This document shows positions 33,998 to 42,445 of a stretch of DNA of 64,000 bases, in pieces (position 1 is the first letter of the stretch; each line of letters opens with the position of its first letter). The notes beneath the pieces were generated by a model that had not been told where the DNA came from, ran no database searches, and worked only from the letters and a program-made list of their open reading frames with translations. Source of the stretch: MED660 sp002691025 (GTDB lineage: Bacteria; Myxococcota_A; UBA9160; UBA4427). The position numbers and the translations under genes are program-made. The stretch is taken from contig NHDZ02000103.1 of assembly GCA_002170485.2 (NCBI GenBank), forward strand, positions 1-64,000, written 5' to 3'.

Positions 33998-34375
33998 CTA
34001 GTGGCTCTCCTCGTCCGCGGCCCCATGACCTTCATCATGCTGAGCCACTGGCGGCATGTACTGCCATTCGCTTTCGATCTTGTACCAGTTCTCTCCGTTG
34101 CTTTTGTAGATATCGGAGGCCGTGCCCGCAATGAAGAGCATCATGAAGACCAGACACGTAACCATGACGTAGGTCACGAACTTCGGCGCATCACCCAGAT
34201 GCATGAATTTCTGTACCACGATGTAAGCCTTCACGAAGGCGATGCCGAATGCTGTAATCAGGGTGATCCAGAGAATTTCCAGTTCCGGACCCGCAACGCT
34301 GATCGCCAGCAAGACCACCAGAATGGCCCAGATCTTTACGTAATTTGTGTGATGTTCTTCATGTTCTTCTGACAT
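33998..34375 (-). CDS. Cytochrome c oxidase subunit IV (prokaryotic type)
   Basis: About 125 residues from ATG 34375. A His/Glu-rich N-terminus (MSEEHEEHHTNYVKIW) precedes three membrane helices (about 13-30, 37-57, 70-90), as in the COX4_pro/CtaF family. The C-terminal tail after the third helix is long and polar, rich in His and acidic residues. It is 8 bases after the first subunit III and 3 bases before the second, so it is part of the oxidase operon. Confidence 0.85.
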   Translation of the reverse strand: MSEEHEEHHTNYVKIWAILVVLLAISVAGPELEILWITLITAFGIAFVKAYIVVQKFMHLGDAPKFVTYVMVTCLVFMMLFIAGTASDIYKSNGENWYKIESEWQYMPPVAQHDEGHGAADEESH

Positions 34376-34383
34376 GGGATTCC

Positions 34384-34953
34384 CTACTTCGCGATATAGA
34401 GGAGCGGAAAAAGGAAGATCCATACGACATCGACAAAGTGCCAATAGATCCCGATCAATTCCACGCGCTGAAGTTCAAGGCCCTTCGCAGCGTCCTTGGC
34501 CACGACAGCCATGATGATGGCACCCGCAATCACATGCGAAGCATGAATCCCAGCCGCCGTGTAATAGAACGACCAGAACGTATTCGTCGTAATGGTCATG
34601 CCATGACTGATCTCGTAGTTCCATTCGTACCCTTTGATCATGAGGAAGCAGAGCGCACCTCCGATCGTGAAGAGCAGGAATCGAGCCGCTTTCTTCCCGT
34701 CCCCTTTCTCGGCGGCCTGATGGGCCAGAACCGCAAAGAGGCTGGAAGTCAGCAAGACGAATGTATTGACCGTGCCGATGGCCGTATTGGTATTCGCAGC
34801 ATGCCCCGCCCAGGCGTCATGCGAGAGGCGGTACATGAGATACGCAGCCAACAAACCGCCGAAGATCACGATTTCAGAGGCGACAATCCACCAGACGGCC
34901 AGAAGACCCGTGGGAATTCCAGCCGCACTACGCGTTGTGGCGACGGGTTTCAT
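34384..34953 (-). CDS. Cytochrome c oxidase subunit III (first copy in operon)
   Basis: About 189 residues from ATG 34953; a TTG at 34992 would add 13. Five membrane helices with LLAVWWIVASEIVIFGGLLA, the MIKGYEWNYEI loop, FYYTAAGIHASHVIAGAII and the closing YWHFVDVVWIFLFPLLYI, which is the canonical subunit III ending. It follows subunit I by 91 bases. It assists proton uptake and stability of the catalytic subunit. Confidence 0.88.
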   Translation of the reverse strand: MKPVATTRSAAGIPTGLLAVWWIVASEIVIFGGLLAAYLMYRLSHDAWAGHAANTNTAIGTVNTFVLLTSSLFAVLAHQAAEKGDGKKAARFLLFTIGGALCFLMIKGYEWNYEISHGMTITTNTFWSFYYTAAGIHASHVIAGAIIMAVVAKDAAKGLELQRVELIGIYWHFVDVVWIFLFPLLYIAK

Positions 34954-35044
34954 TGATTTTCGTATTCCTCTCGCACTTTCATCATTGTCCAAAGACCCTC
35001 AAGTCCCCGAGCCACGGAGGTCGGGACTCCTACCGAACCGACTA

Positions 35045-36757
35045 TCAATTCGGTTCATCCTGGGGCCAATAGTCCTTCTCCCGGCCCGGAACGCTGTACT
35101 CGTAAGGCCCTCGGTACACAGTGGGAAGGACCTTCCAGTTTCCATGGGGCGGGGGCGACTCTGCTGTCCACTCCAAGGTGTTCGCCTTCCAGGGATTCTT
35201 GCCCGCCTTTTCGCCCCTCATCAAGCTGATGATGAAGTTGTAGAAGAAGACGACCTGGAATCCGAGCATCACCACCAGGGAAACGGTGGCGAGAATCCGA
35301 AGATCCTGCATGCCCTCGCCCGCCAGCGCCGGGAAGTTCTGGAAATCATAGATCCGACGATGCTGGCCGCCCGCTCCCAGGAAGAAGAGCGGGATGAAGA
35401 TGAAGTTGAAGGGGATGATCGTGCCCCAGAAATGCAGCTTCCCGAGTCGATCACTCATCATCTTTCCAAACATCTTGGGAAACCAGTACGTCACGCCCGC
35501 ATAGGTTCCGATGATCGCGATGGGGAAGAATGTGTAATGGAAATGAGCCAGCACGAAATACGTGTCATGCATGTAGATATCGGCGCCGCTCGCTCCCAGG
35601 AAGATGCCGGTCACACCACCGATCAAGAACTCGAAGATGAAGGCCAGAGCCCACAGCATCGGTGTGGTCAAACGAATCGCCCCACCGTAGAGAGTGGCGA
35701 TGTACACGAACATCATCTCGGCGATCGGGATCGAGATCAAGAGAGTCGTCAAGGTGAAGACGTTCGCCATTCTCGGGTCGATGCCTGAAATGAACTGGTG
35801 ATGAGCCCATACACAGAAGCTCAGGACGCCCGTACCGATGGCTGTATTAAGGACGGTTCGATAGGCAAAAAGCTTCTTGCGGGAAAAAACGGTGATGATC
35901 TCGGCCGTAATCCCCACCGCCGGCAAAAGCACCACATAGACTTCAGGGTGACCAAAAAACCAGAACAGATGCTGCCAGAGAACGGGGTCGCCACCCCGGT
36001 TCGGGTCGTAAAACGCGGTGTGCAACTGCTGGTCGAAGATCAGCATGATGGCACCGGCCAGAAGCGGGCCCACTGAGACCATGAACAAGATGCTCGCGAT
36101 CACGATCATCCAGATCACCATGGGGATATCATAGAGCTTCATGCCCGGAGCACGGGAATTCATCGCTGTCGTGATGAAGTTGATCCCGCCCAGCAAGAAG
36201 GCAATGAACTCAATCCCGACGGCTCCAATGAAGAGCGAGGAGCCCAAGGGGGTCAGGTTGTATTCAGCCTTGGCTGAAAGAGGAGGATACGTGGTCCACG
36301 CCCCACCGAATCCACCACCCTCTACAAAAAACGATGAGAGGAGGACGATCGCACTCACCAGGAACACCTGGTAGGAAAGCCGATTGATCTTCGGGAAGAC
36401 CATGTCATCACAGCCCACCATCAGGGGAATCAGGTAGTTCCCGAAGGCCGCAATCAATACCGGCATGGCAACCCAGAAAATCATGATCGCGCCATGATTC
36501 GTCACCAACGCCACATAATTGGCCGGCGTAACAATGCCGAAGAAAGGCACATCCATGCCCGGGAAGGCCAACTGCATGCGGAACGCGTAGGCCATGAAGC
36601 CGCCGATAAGCGCCATCGCCATACCCGTAAACATGTACTGCATGGCGATCACCTTGTGATCGGTGGAGAGGAGATACTTGCTTACGAAGCTCTGCTCTCC
36701 ATGATGGTGATCGTCTTCGTGCCCCGGATCGGGCTGGGTGGGGATTAGTTCAGCCAT
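35045..36757 (-). CDS. ctaD: Cytochrome c oxidase subunit I (aa3-type heme-copper oxidase)
   Basis: 570 residues, 12 helices. Heme and copper ligands are visible: His in VTNHGAIMIFWVAMP, WFFGHPEVYVVLLP with the copper His and the cross-linked Tyr, CVWAHHQFISG with the adjacent His pair, and DTYFVLAHFHYTFFP for the heme a/a3 ligands. The GHPEVY form marks a type A1 enzyme. It catalyses O2 reduction to water coupled to proton pumping. It follows subunit II by 3 bases. Confidence 0.97.
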   Translation of the reverse strand: MAELIPTQPDPGHEDDHHHGEQSFVSKYLLSTDHKVIAMQYMFTGMAMALIGGFMAYAFRMQLAFPGMDVPFFGIVTPANYVALVTNHGAIMIFWVAMPVLIAAFGNYLIPLMVGCDDMVFPKINRLSYQVFLVSAIVLLSSFFVEGGGFGGAWTTYPPLSAKAEYNLTPLGSSLFIGAVGIEFIAFLLGGINFITTAMNSRAPGMKLYDIPMVIWMIVIASILFMVSVGPLLAGAIMLIFDQQLHTAFYDPNRGGDPVLWQHLFWFFGHPEVYVVLLPAVGITAEIITVFSRKKLFAYRTVLNTAIGTGVLSFCVWAHHQFISGIDPRMANVFTLTTLLISIPIAEMMFVYIATLYGGAIRLTTPMLWALAFIFEFLIGGVTGIFLGASGADIYMHDTYFVLAHFHYTFFPIAIIGTYAGVTYWFPKMFGKMMSDRLGKLHFWGTIIPFNFIFIPLFFLGAGGQHRRIYDFQNFPALAGEGMQDLRILATVSLVVMLGFQVVFFYNFIISLMRGEKAGKNPWKANTLEWTAESPPPHGNWKVLPTVYRGPYEYSVPGREKDYWPQDEPN

Positions 36758-36760
36758 TTC

Positions 36761-37468
36761 TCAGTTTTCTCCCACTTGAGGTGCAACCGCCGCAAACTTG
36801 ACCGGGGATTGTTCAGTCATCCAGGCTGCATGGTCGGCGGCACTCTCCACGACGAGTCTCGCCGGCATGAGGCCATGACCAATGCCACAGATTTCCGCAC
36901 ATTGGATATCGAATTCGCCCAACAAGGTGGGCGTGAACCAGCCTGTGATGACTCGTCCCGGAATTGCATCCTGCTTGAGACGGAATACCGGTACAGAGAA
37001 ATCGTGCATCACATCATTGGAAGTGAGGTGGTAGTGGTACACCGCATCTTTTTCCAATCGGAGTTCGTTTACGGTGTGAATATCATCCGCAGTGTCGAAA
37101 TTCCCATCCTGCCCCGGGTGGACGAAAGTCCAGGCCCACTGCTGGGTGATGACCCGGACTTCTCGGTCGGGCTCGGGCAGATGCTGCTTGATGTCGTACC
37201 AGACACGCACCGCACCCCAGATGATGAAGACGTCGCACACCAAGACGAGGAGGTGGGGAATCGTGATCCAGCGCTTCTGGGATTTCTCCTCTCCCGTAAT
37301 GTACTGAGCAGTCCCCTCATTCCCGCTGACCCGGAATTTGAAGACCAGCCAGAAAAATACGCCTGAGCTGATGAGAAACCACACGCCTACGATCCAGAAG
37401 ATCATATCGAACAGGAAGTCGATATCTCCTGCGTAGGTCGACCCTTGGGCCAGATAGCTTTGGATCAT
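36761..37468 (-). CDS. ctaC: Cytochrome c oxidase subunit II
   Basis: 235 residues: two membrane helices (about 18-45 and 68-90) and a periplasmic cupredoxin domain. The binuclear CuA ligands are H155 (MHDFSVP), C190, C194, H198 and M201 in CAEICGIGHGLM, with the aromatic electron-entry patch QQWAWTF. There is no fused cytochrome c domain, so the separate diheme cytochrome c upstream is the likely donor. No lipobox is evident. Confidence 0.96.
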   Translation of the reverse strand: MIQSYLAQGSTYAGDIDFLFDMIFWIVGVWFLISSGVFFWLVFKFRVSGNEGTAQYITGEEKSQKRWITIPHLLVLVCDVFIIWGAVRVWYDIKQHLPEPDREVRVITQQWAWTFVHPGQDGNFDTADDIHTVNELRLEKDAVYHYHLTSNDVMHDFSVPVFRLKQDAIPGRVITGWFTPTLLGEFDIQCAEICGIGHGLMPARLVVESAADHAAWMTEQSPVKFAAVAPQVGEN

Positions 37469-37480
37469 TTCTTAATGCCT

Positions 37481-37585
37481 CTACAAGATAAAAAGGAAGA
37501 CGGACGCAATGAATGCGCAAATTCCCGCCATGCTGATGTAAAAGATTCTTTGTGCGAGATCCGACGGCTCGTATGCTTTGGACAT
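37481..37585 (-). CDS. 34-residue single-helix protein in oxidase operon
   Basis: A short frame starting ATG 37585 and ending TAG 37481: polar MSKAYEPSDLAQR, then a hydrophobic helix (IFYISMAGICAFIASVFLF) to the end. It lies between the diheme cytochrome c and subunit II, 12 bases before the latter. Size and topology recall the tiny single-helix subunits of heme-copper oxidases (CcoQ-like or aa3 subunit IV-like), but sequence identity to a family is not established. Confidence 0.6.
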   Translation of the reverse strand: MSKAYEPSDLAQRIFYISMAGICAFIASVFLFIL

Positions 37586-37648
37586 TTTCTTTCAATGCTC
37601 CCACGGCTTTTTCCGGCGACTGAGCCGAAATTGCCTCGGATGGATCGA

Positions 37649-38320
37649 CTAGGGTTGTTCTTGGACGTTGAGCGTCGTGATATAGGCGACCACGTCCTTG
37701 ATCGCCTGTTCGTTGGGCAGGAGGTTCGACATTCCGCGCATCATCACCGCATTGGTGTTCTGGGGATTCCAACCACGAATGCCCGCTTTGAACTTTTCGA
37801 GTGAAGACACGAGATACCAATCGCTCATGTGCACCAAAGGAGGGGCGTTCATGGTCTTCATCCCCTGGCCCTCCGGCCCGTGACAAGACGCGCAGGTCGC
37901 ATACAGGGCCTTGCCCGTCACCGGGTCGCCGCCCTCGACCACCGCCGGCGGATCGACCTTGGGCATGGCCGACACATAAGCGGCCACGGCGGAGACGTCT
38001 TCATCAGATTTCAGCCAACGGGACATCGGGTGCATCCGCAGCCCCCCTACGTCCTGCCAATTCGTCCCGCGAATCCCGCTCCTGAAGTTCAAGAGTTGAG
38101 CATTCACATACCATTCGTCCAGCCCGGCAATGGCCGGCGCCAGATAGAGCTGAGCCCCCATGCCATTTTCAGTATGGCACTGCGCGCACAAAGCGTAGAG
38201 CTGCTTTCCACGCGCCATGTCGTTGGCGCTCGCTTGAGAAGCCGCGAAGAGTGCCACCCAGGCGACACAAGCCAGAAGCACTCCTCTAGAAACTCGTATG
38301 ATGCTGAATTGTCTAGTCAT
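37649..38320 (-). CDS. Periplasmic diheme cytochrome c
   Basis: 223 residues with a signal peptide (about 1-32, cut near SQASA-N). Two class I heme sites: C45-AQ-C48-H49 and C143-AS-C146-H147. The methionine ligand candidates are RMHPMSRWL and VMMRGMSNL. The two domains are similar, as in cytochrome c4 proteins. First gene of the aa3 oxidase operon, so the probable electron donor to CuA. Confidence 0.92.
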   Translation of the reverse strand: MTRQFSIIRVSRGVLLACVAWVALFAASQASANDMARGKQLYALCAQCHTENGMGAQLYLAPAIAGLDEWYVNAQLLNFRSGIRGTNWQDVGGLRMHPMSRWLKSDEDVSAVAAYVSAMPKVDPPAVVEGGDPVTGKALYATCASCHGPEGQGMKTMNAPPLVHMSDWYLVSSLEKFKAGIRGWNPQNTNAVMMRGMSNLLPNEQAIKDVVAYITTLNVQEQP

Positions 38321-38411
38321 TTCCCTCTACATGCCCGAAGAACACGGGGGGTCCGAGCAACCCGGCTCGAGACAGCACGCCCTGATGTTTATCCCGTTCT
38401 TAAGAGTACAT

Positions 38412-38431
38412 GGCCCACTCCAAAGTGGGCC
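38412..38431. repeat. Perfect hairpin-forming repeat upstream of oxidase operon
   Basis: GGCCCACT-CCAA-AGTGGGCC, perfect 8-base arms and a 4-base loop, about 92 bases upstream of the diheme cytochrome c ATG in the region 38321-38600. No T-run follows on either strand, so it is not an evident intrinsic terminator for the fatty acid hydroxylase gene. It may be an operator or mRNA leader hairpin. I see no other gene in this interval. Confidence 0.4.
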
Positions 38432-38600
38432 GGATTGTGGTGCAACTGATTGCTGCGTCGGCGCGCAGCCAGCACCCGGAACCGGATTTTTCCCGCCATC
38501 TCGAACAACAACCTGATACCCGCGGGGAAATCTCTCTAGGCCTGCCTGTCCTTTCCATGACTCGGGACGGCTCGCGTGTCAGTGGCTTGCCGTGGACGGC

Positions 38601-39542
38601 TCAGACTCGATCTTTCCTGGGGGGAAGCATCTTCGCACTGTCTTCGCGGATCTCTCGCCAATGAAGCGGGGCCGATTGCTGAGCCCAGTAGGTCATGGGA
38701 TACGCGGATAGGCCGTGCAAACCGATATCGAGCGGAGGCTCCCGATCACTCGGAAGAAAACGAGTCCCGAAAACCACATCCCAGATGATGAGGTTCTGGC
38801 CGTAGTTTCGGTTCGATTCCTCTACTAGCCGGGAATGATGCCATCGGTGCAGTTCCGCCATGCTGAAAATCCAGTTGAGCGGCCCGAGCCGGGTCGGAAT
38901 ATTGCTGTGCTGGAAAATCCCATGCACCGCGGCAAAAAGAGCCCAAAGAGCCAGGACACCCTCGCCCGCACCCAGAAAAGCCAGCGGAACCAGAGCCACG
39001 AAGTTGTTGAGCAGGATATCGAGGGGATGGAAACGAGCCGCATTCAACCAATAGAGTCGCGGAGCACTGTGATGCAACGCGTGAAAACGCCACATGAAGT
39101 CCACTTCGTGCTCAAGGCGATGAACCCAGTACTGACCCAGCTCCCCGATCACCAGCGCCAGAGCGAGTTGCGCGATGAGCGGCCAGTCGCTGGGCCACAG
39201 GCCCAGGGTATGGCCTCCCAGTATCGCCACGGCTACCACCACACCGAGCGCAGTTAGAAGAGGGTCCGCCAGGGCGGCCATGATCGAGATGGTGAGTCCA
39301 TGTCGTATGTCGACCCCCAGATCTCCCCGACTCTGATTCCACGTCGATTGAAAGGGGACAAGCCGTTCGAGGGCGATGACCATCAAGAAGGCTGGCATCT
39401 GGGAGAGGATCAGGGCCACCGGCGGATCCACGCCTCGCCCCATCCAGAAGATGGCGGAAGCCAGCGCTCCCCCCATGACACCCACAAAGGCGAATCGAGA
39501 CACAAAACGTTCTTTTCGACCTTCCAACAACATGAAACCCAC
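38601..39542 (-). CDS. Fatty acid hydroxylase / sterol desaturase superfamily membrane protein
   Basis: 313 residues (ATG at 39542 or 39533). Histidine clusters of the superfamily are complete: HRLEH, HALHH and later HRWHH, with an FQH near them, which bind a membrane di-iron centre. Several hydrophobic helices surround them. It inserts oxygen or a double bond into a lipid or sterol-like substrate. Electron donor and substrate are unknown. Standing alone between the oxidase operon and a VOC gene. Confidence 0.9.
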   Translation of the reverse strand: MGFMLLEGRKERFVSRFAFVGVMGGALASAIFWMGRGVDPPVALILSQMPAFLMVIALERLVPFQSTWNQSRGDLGVDIRHGLTISIMAALADPLLTALGVVVAVAILGGHTLGLWPSDWPLIAQLALALVIGELGQYWVHRLEHEVDFMWRFHALHHSAPRLYWLNAARFHPLDILLNNFVALVPLAFLGAGEGVLALWALFAAVHGIFQHSNIPTRLGPLNWIFSMAELHRWHHSRLVEESNRNYGQNLIIWDVVFGTRFLPSDREPPLDIGLHGLSAYPMTYWAQQSAPLHWREIREDSAKMLPPRKDRV

Positions 39543-39578
39543 GTACCCCTTCTAAAGATCTAGACTCAGCTCTTCCGC

Positions 39579-39968
39579 TCAGGAGCGACCCCGATTGCGA
39601 GCCGGCTCGATGAACTCGATTGTATTCCCGTCTGGATCACGAACGAAGATCTGACCGGCTCGGGTACCCAGGGCTTGCATGTCGATTCCAGCTTCTTGCA
39701 ACTCGGCTTCCACGCGCTCATAACTGTCAATTTCGAAAGCAATATGATCCGCAAGCGGATTCAGCACGGGAGCCCGCGTCCCGACATCCACTCCGTCCGG
39801 AGTCTGGATCAAATGCAGTTGGACGGGCCCCGCTTGATACCAGGCTCCGGGGATGCCGAAGTCGGGGCGATCAATTTCGCTTAGCCCGAGCAGGTCCCCG
39901 TAGAACCGCCGGGACACCTCGATGTCCGACACGTCCAGCGAGTAGTGGTGCGCGGCCTGGGTCAGCAT
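39579..39968 (-). CDS. VOC-superfamily (glyoxalase-like) protein
   Basis: 129 residues, two beta-alpha-beta-beta-beta modules. HHYSLDVSDIEVSRRFYGDLLGL opens the first, DHIAFEIDSYERVEAEL the second, and the closing FVRDPDGNTIEFIEP contains the conserved Glu metal ligand. It could be a lyase, dioxygenase, isomerase or binding protein; the reaction is not predictable. It is 36 bases upstream of the fatty acid hydroxylase gene on the same strand. Confidence 0.88.
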   Translation of the reverse strand: MLTQAAHHYSLDVSDIEVSRRFYGDLLGLSEIDRPDFGIPGAWYQAGPVQLHLIQTPDGVDVGTRAPVLNPLADHIAFEIDSYERVEAELQEAGIDMQALGTRAGQIFVRDPDGNTIEFIEPARNRGRS

Positions 39969-40056
39969 TCTCTCCTCCTCACGCCATCAAGAACTCAGAG
40001 ACGAGAGGATAACACGGGTCGCTCCATCTCAACGCCCGCCCATCTCGCGCCTCCGC

Positions 40057-41271
40057 TCACGCCACCACGGCCTGATCACGAAGCCGACCGATCTCCTCTT
40101 CCGAATAACCGCCCAGAGACAGGATCTCATCCGTATGCTCACCCAGAAGCGGAGGCCTTCGAAGAGGCGGGATCGGTGTCTCGGAGAAACGAGCCGGAGA
40201 ACGGAGAACCCGCACCGAGACATCCGGATCTTCGATCTCTTCCACCACACGATTGTGCTGGAATTGCTCATCCCGAAGGCACGACTCCAGATCGTTGACC
40301 GCGGCAAATGGAGCACCTGCTTCCCTGAGTCGTGCAGCGAGGTCCTCGGTGGGCCAACTCCGGAAGGCGGCTGTCAGGACCTCGGCAAGATCGTCGTAGT
40401 TCTGGAACCGCTGAGCCAATCCGGAAAAGCGCGCGTCTTGCAGAAGGTCTTCGCGCCCGAGCACCTGGCAGACCGCCACATACTGATCATCCTGAACCAC
40501 CATGCCGACCAGGTGGCCATCCGCCGTGGGATAGACGCGAAAGGGATCAAAGGGAGTCGGCACTGCCTCCTGGCCTGGGAAGGAAAGAGGACCCATCAGC
40601 TCACCCAACATGAAGCCCGCATAGGCGTCCAGCATGGGAACGTCGATCCGTTGACCGGGCGCACCCATTCGCTCTTTGGCCAGCAGAGCCGCCAGAATGG
40701 ACGACAGAGCCGTCAAGCCCGCGGCTTTGTCCGCCACCACACTGCGAAACATCTGCGGCGACCCCGGCCCCCCTTGAACCGGCATCATGCCCGTAATGCC
40801 CTGGACCACATGGTCATAGGCGGGAAGTGGCGAGTACGGACCGTCCGGACCGAAGCCGCTGATGGAGACATAGACGAGGCCAGGGTGGATGGACCGAAGA
40901 GTCTCCCAACCGATCCCCAGACGATCCATCACATCGGGCCTGAAATTCTCGACCAACACGTCGCAGTGACCGATCAGCCTCTTCACCACCTCACGACCGG
41001 AATCACTCTTGAGATCCAGCGCCATGCTTCTCTTGTTGCGATTGAATTGGGTGAAAAATCCGGAGAGTCCGGCATGAAAGGGGCCACTGGTGGTGCGTGA
41101 CATATCACCCGAGAGCGTTTCCACCTTGATGACATCGGCCCCGAGATCACCCAGGGCCTGGGTGCAGATCGGCCCCGAAACCACCGTCGTGAAATCCAAT
41201 ATACGAAGGCCAGAGCAGGGCCCTCCGTGTCCGGCAGTCGTCATCATTCCGAATGAATAGCGCGTTCCCAT
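40057..41271 (-). CDS. CaiB/BaiF family CoA-transferase
   Basis: 404 residues if started at 41271; the ATG at 41247 (MMTTAGHGG) or 41244 is equally possible. Class III CoA-transferase features: LDFTTVVSGPICTQALGDLGADVIKVE at the nucleotide-binding start (split here as LDFTTVV and GADVIKVE), the RNKRSMALDLK motif, FRPDVMDRLGI, and the catalytic Asp in PAYDHVVQGITG. It transfers CoA between carboxylic acids. Neighbouring acyl-CoA ligase-type genes elsewhere in the window suggest organic-acid catabolism. Divergent to the HxD oxygenase-like gene. Confidence 0.93.
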   Translation of the reverse strand: MGTRYSFGMMTTAGHGGPCSGLRILDFTTVVSGPICTQALGDLGADVIKVETLSGDMSRTTSGPFHAGLSGFFTQFNRNKRSMALDLKSDSGREVVKRLIGHCDVLVENFRPDVMDRLGIGWETLRSIHPGLVYVSISGFGPDGPYSPLPAYDHVVQGITGMMPVQGGPGSPQMFRSVVADKAAGLTALSSILAALLAKERMGAPGQRIDVPMLDAYAGFMLGELMGPLSFPGQEAVPTPFDPFRVYPTADGHLVGMVVQDDQYVAVCQVLGREDLLQDARFSGLAQRFQNYDDLAEVLTAAFRSWPTEDLAARLREAGAPFAAVNDLESCLRDEQFQHNRVVEEIEDPDVSVRVLRSPARFSETPIPPLRRPPLLGEHTDEILSLGGYSEEEIGRLRDQAVVA

Positions 41272-41353
41272 GCCTTTCTCCGATGACCGCTCTCTCCGCT
41301 ATGCTGGAGGTCCTGGATCAGTCCAGTCCAAAAGTGAGCCGAGGCCTCCCGAC

Positions 41354-42388
41354 ATGAGCATGCAACCCCACTTCTTCAACGACTATGCGACCCTCGATCC
41401 CTTCCTTCCTGACGAAGAGGCCCATTCTCTTGTACGGCTCTGTGAGGAATTCGGAAGCTATGGGCTCTACTCCGAGGAAGGATTGAACGATGGAATCGGC
41501 GAAGGCCTGCCCCAGCGCTTCGATGCCGCCTTCAATTTCATCAAGACCGGTGGGCGCTTTGGACGAAGCCGCGAAGACCTGGCGATCCTTGCGGGTCGGA
41601 CCAATTACTTCCGGGAAACCTACGCGTACGGAGATTCGATCACCGCACCCGGCATCGAGTCCCTCTACTACAGCGAAAGTTTGATGGAACATGCCCGTCG
41701 TATCTTCCGTCGGCCCACCATCGAACCGGCCATCGTCTACGCCAACATCCTGCTCCCTGGACAGGAATTGGCCCTTCATACAGATGTCCCTGAATTTCGA
41801 GGCATGAGCCGCAAACTGTACCCACAATGGCTGCTTGTCGTGATGCACCACTCGGGTCTATTTGAAGAGTCCAGACTCCACATTGCCACCGCGGTTTCGT
41901 GGTACCAGGACACCCGGGGTGGCGAATTCGCCTTCTACCCCGATGGAGCCGATGCGCCGGGGACAGCCCTGACCGTCAACTTCAACTCGGCCATCATCGC
42001 CGATACGGACAGCCTTTTTCATGGCGTCGACCGGGTCGAGGAAAGCCTTGAACCCATGCCCCCTTTCAGGCCCGGCATGCGGGTCCATCCCGATGGAGAC
42101 GGCCTTTGGATCGTCCGCGACGGAGAAACGGAAATTGCCCGATACAACTGGGACGAGATGCGCTTTTCCATCTCGTGGAAAGCCTACTGCTTCAATAACG
42201 AGGACGAACGAAAGCGCTGGCACAGCCATTCCGAAGATCTGAAACTGGACTCTGTCCTGGACAGGCTCTGCGATGACTTGCAGAAACGAGGGCGCATCTC
42301 AGATACCCGGCCCGAAAACCGCGAACTGGCGGAGATCCTGGTGGATGAATACATTCACTTTCCGCCGCCGGAAGCGGATCCGGTATAG
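41354..42388 (+). CDS. Putative Fe(II)-dependent oxygenase with HxD...H facial triad
   Basis: 344 residues from ATG 41354 (MSMQ), or 41360; an open extension to 41270 overlaps the divergent CaiB gene. A double-stranded beta-helix pattern is suggested by ALHTDVPEF (H142-x-D144) and LFHGVDRV (H223), with a late Arg/Ser strand MRFSISWKAYCF in the place of the 2-oxoglutarate site. No named family is recognised, so the assignment rests on the triad alone. It is followed after 57 bases by a dienelactone hydrolase gene with its own GGAGG. Confidence 0.6.
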   Translation: MSMQPHFFNDYATLDPFLPDEEAHSLVRLCEEFGSYGLYSEEGLNDGIGEGLPQRFDAAFNFIKTGGRFGRSREDLAILAGRTNYFRETYAYGDSITAPGIESLYYSESLMEHARRIFRRPTIEPAIVYANILLPGQELALHTDVPEFRGMSRKLYPQWLLVVMHHSGLFEESRLHIATAVSWYQDTRGGEFAFYPDGADAPGTALTVNFNSAIIADTDSLFHGVDRVEESLEPMPPFRPGMRVHPDGDGLWIVRDGETEIARYNWDEMRFSISWKAYCFNNEDERKRWHSHSEDLKLDSVLDRLCDDLQKRGRISDTRPENRELAEILVDEYIHFPPPEADPV

Positions 42389-42445
42389 ATCCGACACGGA
42401 ATCGGACCAATCGAGCACAGCCCTTTCTACAAGACGGAGGACTTC

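Noticed and set aside
34766..35788. Plus-strand frame of 340 residues
   Set aside because: Antisense to cytochrome oxidase subunits I and III, which carry all expected ligands.
38412..38431. Intrinsic terminator
   Set aside because: The perfect hairpin lacks a following T-run on either strand, so it is kept only as an unexplained repeat.
40135..41100. Plus-strand frame of 321 residues
   Set aside because: Antisense to the CaiB gene; His/Gln/Arg-rich shadow without motifs.
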